64,000 nt of DNA from Flavobacterium phycosphaerae. Lineage in GTDB: Bacteria; Bacteroidota; Bacteroidia; Flavobacteriales; Flavobacteriaceae. Location: NCBI RefSeq assembly GCF_010119235.1, contig NZ_JAAATZ010000001.1, positions 1,518,501-1,582,500 of the forward strand, in the 5' to 3' direction. Under the pieces are notes generated by a model. That model worked only from the letters and a program-made list of their open reading frames with translations. It ran no database searches and was not told the origin of the DNA. Shown piece by piece: positions 57,077 through 64,000 of this stretch (the stretch's first letter is position 1; every line of letters begins with the position of its first letter). The position numbers and the translations under genes were made by a program.

Positions 57077-59857
57077 ATGCCAAAATCATTCTACCTATTC
57101 CTCACTCTTTTTGTTACTTCAATTTCCTTGGCTCAAAATACCATCACGCTCAAAGGGAAAGTAATTGATGGAACAACTAAACTGCCCATTGAATCGGCAA
57201 CGGTTTACCTCACTTCAGTCAGAGATTCTTCAGTAGTTGATTATACGATTACTAACAAGTTGGGCGCCTTTACCTTCAAAATTAAAAAACTGGAAAAAGA
57301 GGTTTTTCTTAAAGTTTCTTTTATCAGTTATCAGGATTTTAAAGAAGATATTTCCTCATTAACTTCGGATAAAGATTTTGGCACTATCGAAATGAAAGAA
57401 GCAGTCAATGCTTTAAACGAAGTAGTAATAAAATCTGAAATCCCTCCGATTAGAATTAAAAAAGATACTTTAGAATTTAATGCTTCCTCGTTCAAAGTAG
57501 GCGCCGATGCCAATGTAGAAGCTCTGTTAAAACAATTGCCCGGTGTTGAAATTTCCCCCGAAGGTAAGATTACCGTTAACGGAAAAGAAGTTAGCAATAT
57601 TTTGGTAAATGGTAAGCCCTTTTTTGGCAAAGACGGTAAAATTGCTACTCAAAATCTTCCTGCCGAAATCATCGATAAGGTACAGGTAACTGATACTAAA
57701 ACCAAAGCCGAAGCGCTAACCGGAGAAGCATCAAGCTCAGAAGATAAAACCATCAATCTCACCATTCAGGAAGATAAAAACAAAGGGTTCTTTGGCAAAG
57801 TGGTTGCCGGCCGAGGCTCTGATAAACGGTATGAATCGAGCTTGCTGCTCAATTATTTCAAAGGAGAACGCAAAGTCAGTGTTTTGGCATCAGCCAATAA
57901 TATCAATTCTATTGGGTTTTCAATGGATGAGATTTTTGATAACATGGGCGGTGGTCGCAACAGCTCTGTTTATTATAATGATGATGGAAGTTTTGGGGTT
58001 AATAATATGCGCTTTGGTGGCGGAGAAGGGATTACAAAATCCAATTTGATCGGCATCAATTATCAGGATAAATGGTTTAAAAAAGTTGATCAAAGTGGTA
58101 GTTACTATTTTTCAAATGCGGTTAACGAGAATACCAATCGAACCAACCGTATCAACTTATTGCCCACAGGAAGTACCTTTACCAATTCAGATTCGTTTAC
58201 GAAAAGAGACAGTAACGGACATACGATGAATCTGGATTTTGAAGTCAAAATTGATTCAACTTCCTCCGTATACGTTAGTCCTAAGTTTTCCAGAAGTCTT
58301 GCTAAAAGCAGATACCATAAAACACAAATCACTACTAACGAAGCGGCAGCCGAATTGAACAGTAGTTCAAATGACGACTATAGCGAAAACGAAAACCGCA
58401 ATTTTGAGTTAGAAGCCAGTTACACTAAGAAATTCAATAAAAAAAACCGGGCGATAGTTGTCAACCTTAATACAGAAATCAACAGAATAGACAATTTCAC
58501 CAATACTAACTCGGCTACGCTTTTTGCCGATTCGACTCCGGATGATATTCGTAAGCAAAACCGCTTTCGAAAAGATAAAATAGATGATGTAAGTCTTGAG
58601 GTTCGCTACGGAGAACCATTAACTGATTCCTTGCGTTTGAGTCTGACTTCAGAAGTTTCGGCAAAGAGAGATAGGAATAATGTCAATACATTCGATTTTG
58701 ATTCAGGAAGCAATGATTATACCAATTTTAATGCGCAGCAATCCAGTTCAACAGAAGGAAAGGTGAACAGCTATTTTCCATCTACCGGTATTATTCTTAG
58801 TAAAGCAAAGACTAACGGGCGCATTAATTTCGGACCTGAATTTGTCAATTTTGAAGCGCAATCCAATTATACCGGTATTAACACCATCCGAAATCGAAAC
58901 TATGTGTTTCCGAGGGTGAAAGGGTATATCAGTCATACTATCGGAAAATCAAAATCAATTTACGCCAATTACGAATATAAAATGGAAGTTCCCGAAGCCA
59001 ATCAGGTTTTACCATTTGAAAATCTGGCCAATCCGTTAAATACTATTATTGGAAATGAAAATTTGAAACCTTTGCAACGCCACATTGTGTATTTCAATTT
59101 TAATAATTATGATTATTCAAGCCGGTCAGGCTATTACCTGTATTCTGGGTTTTATTGGACAAAAAATGCGGTGGTGTCTTCCACAGTGTTTGATGCGAAT
59201 TTTAAATCGGTTACCACCTACGAAAACGTTGACAAAGGGATTATGGGTTATATGGGCGCCAACTGGAGCAAATCATTTAAGAAAGAAAAACGTACGTTGC
59301 GTTTTGGTTCAGGCATCAACTTTAATTATAATTTAGATCAAGGTTTGACCAATGCTGTTTTGTATGAATCACGAAACTTGGAAATCAGCCCCAAACTAAG
59401 TCTGAGTTGGAGTATTGATAAGCTCATTACCATTGCGCCAAGCTACACTTATGTTTACACTACTACCGATTATAAAAATTATATTATAGACAATGCCAAT
59501 ACGTTTAAACATAACGGTAAAATTGAAATTACCTCATATTTTCCCAAGAATTTTGTAATTGGAAGTGATTTCAGATATACCTATAATTCAGGTATAGCCG
59601 AAGGGTTTAAAAAGGATTTTTATCTGTGGAATGTGAGCTTGGGATACAATTTTTTCAAGGATCAGTTGTTGGCCAAAGTCAAAGTGTATGACATGCTCAA
59701 TCAAAATCAAAACACTACACGAAATGTTACGTCTACCGCGATTATTGATTCCGAAAACACGGTGTTGAAACGCTATGTAATGTTTTCGCTAACGTATAAA
59801 TTGGAAAAATTTGCTGGAAAAAAGAAAGAAGAAGGCGGTATTTTTATAGAGGATTAA
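57077..59857 (+). CDS. Outer-membrane beta-barrel receptor with carboxypeptidase-regulatory-like N-terminus
   Basis: 926 aa. Signal peptide to about residue 20 (SISLAQ), a CarboxypepD-regulatory-like beta domain (ITLKGKVIDGTTKLPIESATVYLTS, about 22-105), a plug-like domain (LLKQLPGVEISPEGKITVNGKEVSNILVNGKPFFG, about 150-230), and a large barrel. It resembles the OMP_b-brl_3 type of TonB-dependent-like receptors. The end FIED is not the usual terminal aromatic residue. No SusD partner is adjacent, so it is not a typical polysaccharide locus. The substrate is unknown. Confidence 0.85.
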   Translation: MPKSFYLFLTLFVTSISLAQNTITLKGKVIDGTTKLPIESATVYLTSVRDSSVVDYTITNKLGAFTFKIKKLEKEVFLKVSFISYQDFKEDISSLTSDKDFGTIEMKEAVNALNEVVIKSEIPPIRIKKDTLEFNASSFKVGADANVEALLKQLPGVEISPEGKITVNGKEVSNILVNGKPFFGKDGKIATQNLPAEIIDKVQVTDTKTKAEALTGEASSSEDKTINLTIQEDKNKGFFGKVVAGRGSDKRYESSLLLNYFKGERKVSVLASANNINSIGFSMDEIFDNMGGGRNSSVYYNDDGSFGVNNMRFGGGEGITKSNLIGINYQDKWFKKVDQSGSYYFSNAVNENTNRTNRINLLPTGSTFTNSDSFTKRDSNGHTMNLDFEVKIDSTSSVYVSPKFSRSLAKSRYHKTQITTNEAAAELNSSSNDDYSENENRNFELEASYTKKFNKKNRAIVVNLNTEINRIDNFTNTNSATLFADSTPDDIRKQNRFRKDKIDDVSLEVRYGEPLTDSLRLSLTSEVSAKRDRNNVNTFDFDSGSNDYTNFNAQQSSSTEGKVNSYFPSTGIILSKAKTNGRINFGPEFVNFEAQSNYTGINTIRNRNYVFPRVKGYISHTIGKSKSIYANYEYKMEVPEANQVLPFENLANPLNTIIGNENLKPLQRHIVYFNFNNYDYSSRSGYYLYSGFYWTKNAVVSSTVFDANFKSVTTYENVDKGIMGYMGANWSKSFKKEKRTLRFGSGINFNYNLDQGLTNAVLYESRNLEISPKLSLSWSIDKLITIAPSYTYVYTTTDYKNYIIDNANTFKHNGKIEITSYFPKNFVIGSDFRYTYNSGIAEGFKKDFYLWNVSLGYNFFKDQLLAKVKVYDMLNQNQNTTRNVTSTAIIDSENTVLKRYVMFSLTYKLEKFAGKKKEEGGIFIED

Positions 59858-59862
59858 TAAAA

Positions 59863-59892
59863 AATCCCGGTCAATTTGATCGGGATTTTTTA
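59863..59892. terminator. Bidirectional terminator after the receptor gene
   Basis: Stem AATCCCGGTC / GATCGGGATT (one G-T pair) with loop AATTT, A-run before and T-run after; it serves the facing porin gene too. Confidence 0.9.
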
Positions 59893-59906
59893 TGTAGTGA
59901 TTGTTA

Positions 59907-61331
59907 TTAATTAAAAACGTTTTTCAACAAGCGAGGAGTAAACTTGCATTGCAGGTAAAACCAAGTGGGTACACGAGCTGCTTCTCCCGATTTTTTGATG
60001 GTGGTCATTGTCTCCGTTGGTAAGGCAAAACAAAAGCCGCCTTCCAAATTGAAATAACTGTTCGGTTTGTAGGTTAGCAATAAATCATGCTCGTACCCCA
60101 TGTATTTTGTCAATTGGTTTTCATTGGTATCCACGAAATTACGCTGTGTAAAAAATAAGTGATTATAAGAGCCAATTTCTAATTTTGAAGTTATGTTTTT
60201 GATAATAAACAAATAAGGATTTACCAAACCGGCGTTATTCAAATCACCAGGAAATTTGGTGAACAAATCCATAAAGCCATTGAAACGGTGAGCTACTCCA
60301 TAAAGAGGTACAAAGTTGTGGTCCTTCTCTCCAATGGTTCCTTTATCGCCACTAAAAATTTCAGCACCTAATCGAAACATGAAATTATCAGGCTGCGAGT
60401 ATTTTACTTCCGGTTGAAGATACCATGCCTCAATGGTTTTTCCGGTGGCATTTCTGCCCGATTGTATATAGCCACTAGCGGTTACATACCAATTCTTTTT
60501 GGTGTATTCTAATCGGCCACCATAGGTAAATCGCCAGAATATTTTTTCAGTGTTTGCGGTGTCCTGATAGCCATCACTTACCACAATGCTGGTCGCTGTA
60601 ATAGTTGGGGTAAGATCGTATTTGATGTAATTTACACCAAGTGCCTTGTAGTTTGTCCATGATGATGGGGACGCATTTGCCGGAGTAATACTTGGTTCTG
60701 AAGGCGTAAAATCGGTCCCAAAAACTCTCTCGTTCGCTTGATTAAAGGCACTGGCCAATTCAACGGAAAGTTTATTGTTATGATATTTGAAAGTTATCGC
60801 ATCGTGCGCTCTGGCGTTTACTTGCCATTCATTTTCAGCAAATAAACGTTGGTTGTCATAAATAATGCGTTGACGACCTATTCGAATTGAAAATGAAGAG
60901 GATAAAAAAGGTTCTACATAGCCTTCAAATAATTGAACGGTTCCGTTTAAACCCCTCGGGTCATGCATTCCCCAGACTCTGACATCCTGAAAAGAGACCA
61001 CGGAATTGAATAGGTTATTATGCTGATAATTTAAACTTAGGCGGGTTCTCTGATTGACAAATAAGGCTGCTGCTGAATTTTCACTCGGAATTGAGGCATA
61101 ACCGTTTCTGACTTCAAACCGGTTTTTCAACATCAAGTCTATGGTCAGTGATTTGTCTTTTGGTTTTTCTTGTTGTTTGATGGCATAATCAGCTCTAATG
61201 GAATCAGCATCGGCTTGTTTTACTACTCCTTTCTGGATTAATAAATTTAAAATGTCATCACTCGATTGGGCTGAGGCGAGGCTAAAGGCAAAAAAGGAAG
61301 TAATAATAAAGAGTATTTTTTTTGAATTCAT
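59907..61331 (-). CDS. Alginate-export-type outer-membrane porin
   Basis: 474 aa. Signal peptide to LASAQ, a short N-terminal helix (SDDILNLLIQKGVVKQADADSIRADY, coiled-coil-like trimer element), then a beta-barrel with NRFEVRNGYASIP, NQRTRLSLNYQH, FRIGRQRIIYDNQRLF-like segments (the read is SIRIGRQRIIYDNQRLF), as in the alginate_exp family. It ends in NVFN. It probably lets small anions or solutes cross the outer membrane. It is downstream of the Rrf2 gene, which may control it. Confidence 0.82.
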   Translation of the reverse strand: MNSKKILFIITSFFAFSLASAQSSDDILNLLIQKGVVKQADADSIRADYAIKQQEKPKDKSLTIDLMLKNRFEVRNGYASIPSENSAAALFVNQRTRLSLNYQHNNLFNSVVSFQDVRVWGMHDPRGLNGTVQLFEGYVEPFLSSSFSIRIGRQRIIYDNQRLFAENEWQVNARAHDAITFKYHNNKLSVELASAFNQANERVFGTDFTPSEPSITPANASPSSWTNYKALGVNYIKYDLTPTITATSIVVSDGYQDTANTEKIFWRFTYGGRLEYTKKNWYVTASGYIQSGRNATGKTIEAWYLQPEVKYSQPDNFMFRLGAEIFSGDKGTIGEKDHNFVPLYGVAHRFNGFMDLFTKFPGDLNNAGLVNPYLFIIKNITSKLEIGSYNHLFFTQRNFVDTNENQLTKYMGYEHDLLLTYKPNSYFNLEGGFCFALPTETMTTIKKSGEAARVPTWFYLQCKFTPRLLKNVFN

Positions 61332-61412
61332 AGGTATTTGGTCAGAATAGTTTGTTTTACTTCAGATCAAATGTATATAAATTCTATAAAATAAGTAGAA
61401 TTTAAACAAAAA

Positions 61413-61826
61413 CTATTTTTTTAATAAAGAGGCAATGGAAATAGCTTCCATTGCCTTTAAAGTTTCATTTCTGACTATGACCAATCCGTGTCGTAACTGG
61501 CAGCTGACTTCTGTCTTACAATCCGAACAAGGCTCATAAAAATTAGGAGAAGCACAGGGCAGTAATGCAATGGCTCCGTCAAACATGCGGTGAATTTCGG
61601 CTAAAGTGATGTCGTTTTTAGATTTTAAAAGATAGTAGCCGCCAAATTTTCCTTGTTTGCTACTAACTATGTGTTTTCGTTTCAAATCAAGCAGAATTTG
61701 TTCCAAAAACTTCTTTGGAATATTAGCGCCTTCTGCAATTTCAACCGTTCTGGAAATGGTATTTTCTTCCTGTTCGGCTAAATAGAGTAGAGCCTTGAGA
61801 GCATATTTTGCTTTTTGTGATAACAT
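61413..61826 (-). CDS. Rrf2-family transcriptional regulator, Fe-S type cysteines
   Basis: 137 aa. Winged helix with LSQKAKYALKALLYLAEQ and IPKKFLEQILLDLKRKHIVSSKQGKFGGYYLLK. A cysteine cluster follows (LPCASPNFYEPCSDCKTEVSCQLRH), as in IscR/NsrR-type members that bind an iron-sulfur cluster to sense redox state or NO. It sits 17 bp after the TPM gene and 81 bp ahead of the porin. The signal sensed is not known. Confidence 0.9.
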   Translation of the reverse strand: MLSQKAKYALKALLYLAEQEENTISRTVEIAEGANIPKKFLEQILLDLKRKHIVSSKQGKFGGYYLLKSKNDITLAEIHRMFDGAIALLPCASPNFYEPCSDCKTEVSCQLRHGLVIVRNETLKAMEAISIASLLKK

Positions 61827-61843
61827 CTTTTATAGTACTTATT

Positions 61844-62646
61844 TTACCAACCACCGCTGGCACCACCACCGGAGAATCCGCCACCGCCAAAGCCACCGCC
61901 AAAGCCACCACCACCGGATGAGCCACCGCCAAAACCGCCTGATGAGCCAAAGCCACCACCACGGCCTAGGCTGCTTAACAGAATAATATCGGCTAAGTCA
62001 AGACCGCCACTTCGTCCGCCTGAATTGTTGCCGCCTCCGTTATTTTTATTTTTAGCAATGATAATAATGATGACGATAAAAATGACAATAAGGGGAATGA
62101 TAGGAAAACTATCTTTTTTCTTGGTTTGTTTTCTTTCGCCTTTGTATTTTCCTTTGACTACTTCAATAATAGTATCGACACCTTTGTCTAAACCATTATA
62201 ATAGCTGCCGGCTTTGAATTCGGGTACAATTACATTTCGAATAATTTCACCACAAATCCCAGCTACGAGTCGGTCTTCTAAACCATAACCCGGGCGGATG
62301 CTGATTTTTCGGTCATTTTTAGAGACTAAAATAAAAACACCGTTGTCTTCTTTGGCTTGACCCACACCCATTTTTGGGCCCAATTGGTTGAAACCACATC
62401 AATACTTTCGCCTTTTAAATCAACTATAGTAGCAATTACAATTTGAGTGGAAGTCGAATCGGAATAGCGTATCAGTTTTTCTTCCAGTTGTGTTTTTTCT
62501 TCCGGTTTTAACAGATTGGCGTAATCGTAAACAGCAGTTTGAAAATCCGGTTTTTCAGGAATTGTAAATTGTGCAAAGCTGATGTGCGACACTAAAAGGC
62601 AAACGAAAAGCGTCAGTATTTTGGGTATAGTAAATAACTGTTTCAT
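61844..62646 (-). CDS. YgcG-like TPM-domain membrane protein, frameshifted
   Basis: With one base restored the protein has 267 aa. Signal peptide (ILTLFVCLLVSHISFAQ), then a TPM_phosphatase domain (VYDYANLLKPEEKTQLEEKL, TSTQIVIATIVDLKGESI, GVGQAKEDNGVFILVSKNDRKISIRPGYG), a membrane helix (IVIFIVIIIIIA), and a Gly/Ser-rich tail, the known layout of YgcG proteins. The frame breaks in the five-A run on the reverse strand (forward 62372-62376); a sixth A joins NWAQK to MGVGQAKED. TPM proteins act in photosystem repair in plants and unknown stress roles in bacteria. Confidence 0.88.
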
Positions 62647-63083
62647 TATCCTTTTGATATTTCGTTGGAAAGTTCGTTGGTGTCATCACTTTGATAAGGG
62701 AAATGGGTTTTTAACTGTTCACCGGCTTTTAAAATGCCATCAATTAAACCATGTTTGAAATTTCCGTTTTTGAAATGGGATACCATGATGTCTTTAGTAG
62801 TATCCCAAAAATCAGTCGGTACTTTTTGATCAATCCCTTCATCACCACAAATGGCAAATTGTTTGCTTTTAACAGCAAGGTAAATCAATACGCCATTGCG
62901 CTCCTGCGTTTGCTGCATTTGGAGTTGATTAAAAACCTCCACAGCTCTTTCAATAGGAGCCATGGAAGTTTCTTTTTCTATATGTACTCTGATTTCTCCG
63001 GAAGTATTTTTCTCGGCCATACCAATGGCAGCCACAATTTCCTGCTCTTCTGCCGTAGTCAAAAAATCTTCTACTTTAGACAT
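62646..63083 (-). CDS. TPM-domain protein (no signal peptide)
   Basis: 145 aa: EEQEIVAAIGMAEKNTSGEIRVHIEKETSMAPIERAVEVFNQLQMQQTQERNGVLIYLAVKSKQFAICGDEGIDQKV is the TPM fold. There is no signal or membrane helix. The ATG at 63083 is chosen over an in-frame TTG at 63092. The stop overlaps the start of the next TPM gene (TAATG). It forms a conserved trio with LemA and the YgcG-like protein. Confidence 0.85.
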   Translation of the reverse strand: MSKVEDFLTTAEEQEIVAAIGMAEKNTSGEIRVHIEKETSMAPIERAVEVFNQLQMQQTQERNGVLIYLAVKSKQFAICGDEGIDQKVPTDFWDTTKDIMVSHFKNGNFKHGLIDGILKAGEQLKTHFPYQSDDTNELSNEISKG

Positions 63084-63092
63084 GGTAGTCAA

Positions 63093-63686
63093 TTAGAATT
63101 TTACTTCTACCGGTTTCTCTGCTCCTTCCACTGATTGGAAATAAGCTTTCTCTTTGAAACCAAACATGCCCGCAAATAAGTTGTTTGGGAATGTTTTGAT
63201 GTGTGTGTTGTATGGTTTAACTGCTTCGTTAAAACGAGTTCTGGCGGTTAAAATTTGGTTTTCAGTGCTAGCCAATTCGTCTTGTAATTTCAAGAAGTTT
63301 TGATTGGCTTTCAATTCAGGATAACGCTCTACTGAAACCAATAATCTTGATAATGACGATGAAACTCCGGATTGTGCGGAATTAAAAGCAGCCAGTTGTT
63401 CCGGAGTAATGTTAGTTGGGTCAACGGTTACTGAGGTGGCTTTGGCACGAGCTTCAATTACGGCTGTTAAAGTGCTTTTTTCAAAGTCTGCTGCTCCTTT
63501 TACAGTGTTCACTAAATTACCGATTAAATCGTTTCTTCTTTGGTAAGACGTTTGCACATCTCCCCAAGATTGTTCTACTGTTTGGCCTAATTCTACAGCC
63601 GTATTATTAATTCCTTTCACCCAGCTGTAAATTCCAAAAATCACAACTACGGCAATAATCCAAGGTAAAAATTTTTTAAAGTTCAT
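63093..63686 (-). CDS. lemA: LemA family protein
   Basis: 197 aa. One N-terminal membrane helix (FLPWIIAVVVIFGIYSWV) is followed by the long LemA helical bundle: VEQSWGDVQTSYQRRNDLIGNLVNTVKGAADFEKSTL, and LLVSVERYPELKANQNFLKLQDELASTENQI, RTRFNEAVKPYNTHIKTFPNNLFAGMFGF. Role uncertain; it is regularly linked to TPM/YgcG proteins, as here. Confidence 0.94.
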   Translation of the reverse strand: MNFKKFLPWIIAVVVIFGIYSWVKGINNTAVELGQTVEQSWGDVQTSYQRRNDLIGNLVNTVKGAADFEKSTLTAVIEARAKATSVTVDPTNITPEQLAAFNSAQSGVSSSLSRLLVSVERYPELKANQNFLKLQDELASTENQILTARTRFNEAVKPYNTHIKTFPNNLFAGMFGFKEKAYFQSVEGAEKPVEVKF

Positions 63687-63749
63687 TTTGTTTTAATTTA
63701 AGATTTGTTATTTGTTTTTGAATTGTTTTGAATGTTACAAAAAATCAAA

Positions 63750-64000
63750 CTAAAGTTGATTCTTGATTTGCATTAATTGCATTTTTACGCCTTCCAGTTT
63801 GCTGATGATTTCAAACTTGTCAAGGGTTTTCTTTTGGCCTTCTTTCAAATGAATTCGGGCGCCATCTAAAGTAAAGCCGCGCTCTTTTACCAAATGATAA
63901 ATAAGTTGCAGGTTTTTTACATCTTCGGGAGTGAACATTCGGTTGCCTTTGGCGTTTTTCTTGGGTTTTAGAATGTCAAATTCTTTGTCCCAAAAACGAA
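63750..64000 (-). CDS. MerR-family transcriptional regulator, 5' partial
   Basis: C-terminal part of the gene; the start lies beyond the window end. The frame is open to base 64000 and reads RFWDKEFDILKPKKNAKGNR, then MFTPEDVKNLQLIYHLVKERGFTLDGARIHL. This is the second half of a MerR winged-helix domain, followed by a helical tail (KFEIISKLEGVKMQLMQIKNQL). At most 83 residues are visible. It lies 64 bp ahead of lemA on the same strand. Confidence 0.88.
   Translation of the reverse strand, partial: RFWDKEFDILKPKKNAKGNRMFTPEDVKNLQLIYHLVKERGFTLDGARIHLKEGQKKTLDKFEIISKLEGVKMQLMQIKNQL

Overview
The window is AT-rich chromosomal DNA from a member of the Flavobacteriaceae, most likely Flavobacterium or a close relative. 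The evidence is the complete type IX secretion/gliding set gldK-gldL-gldM-gldN, a primary sigma factor of the short Bacteroidetes type (287 aa), FtsZ with the long flavobacterial C-terminal extension, exosortase F with its partner, several Bacteroidota-type outer-membrane proteins (TonB receptors, DUF2490, GIN domain), and promoters of the form TTG-N19-TAnnTTTG. It is mostly core genome. I see no insertion sequence, prophage, integrase or CRISPR array.

Layout. 1-10451 (+): the division and cell wall cluster mraY, murD, ftsW, murG, murC, ftsQ, ftsA, ftsZ. 10452-11353: terminator, a dispersed repeat, yqeY, tRNA-Arg(UCG), a long palindrome and a tRNA 3'-end fragment. 11354-16292 (-): rpe, rpoD, pnp, rpsO and a GAF-type methionine sulfoxide reductase. 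16364-24704 (+): exosortase F pair; an ATP-cone nuclease next to a beta-CASP nuclease; a metal-uptake cluster (HYC_CC_PP protein, TonB receptor, HMA protein); carbonic anhydrase, DUF2490, DedA. 24742-34659 (-): a large envelope protein, groEL/groES, and the operon miaB, sigma-54 activator, lipoprotein, lptE, TPR-like gene, secG. 34660-35295: a gene-free stretch with a second copy of the dispersed repeat, a 21-bp tandem repeat and a structured topA leader. 35296-45405: topA, an arginase-fold protein with a degraded metal site, gldKLMN, an FAD oxidoreductase, DUF983. 45471-52351: ABC-F protein, then a reverse-strand block with DoxX, GIN-domain protein, lipoproteins, a membrane AraC regulator, a GNAT-like protein and DUF1761. 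52556-59857: LRR protein, J-domain/KTSC protein, initiator tRNA, era and der around an unknown membrane protein, and a large outer-membrane receptor. 59907-64000 (-): porin, Rrf2 regulator, two TPM-domain proteins, LemA, and a MerR regulator cut by the window end.

Six genes (mraY, ftsZ, the envelope protein at 24742, topA, the ABC-F gene and a TPM gene) are each broken by the loss of one base in a homopolymer run, and in every case adding one base restores the full family sequence. This looks like systematic assembly or base-calling error rather than biology. I have annotated each as one gene across the break.

The least explained content is the ATP-cone/PD-(D/E)XK nuclease beside a beta-CASP nuclease (17390-19578), the arginase-like protein between topA and gldK, the XrtF pair, the metal-receptor cluster, and the non-coding structures near 11200, 10550/34780 and 34940.
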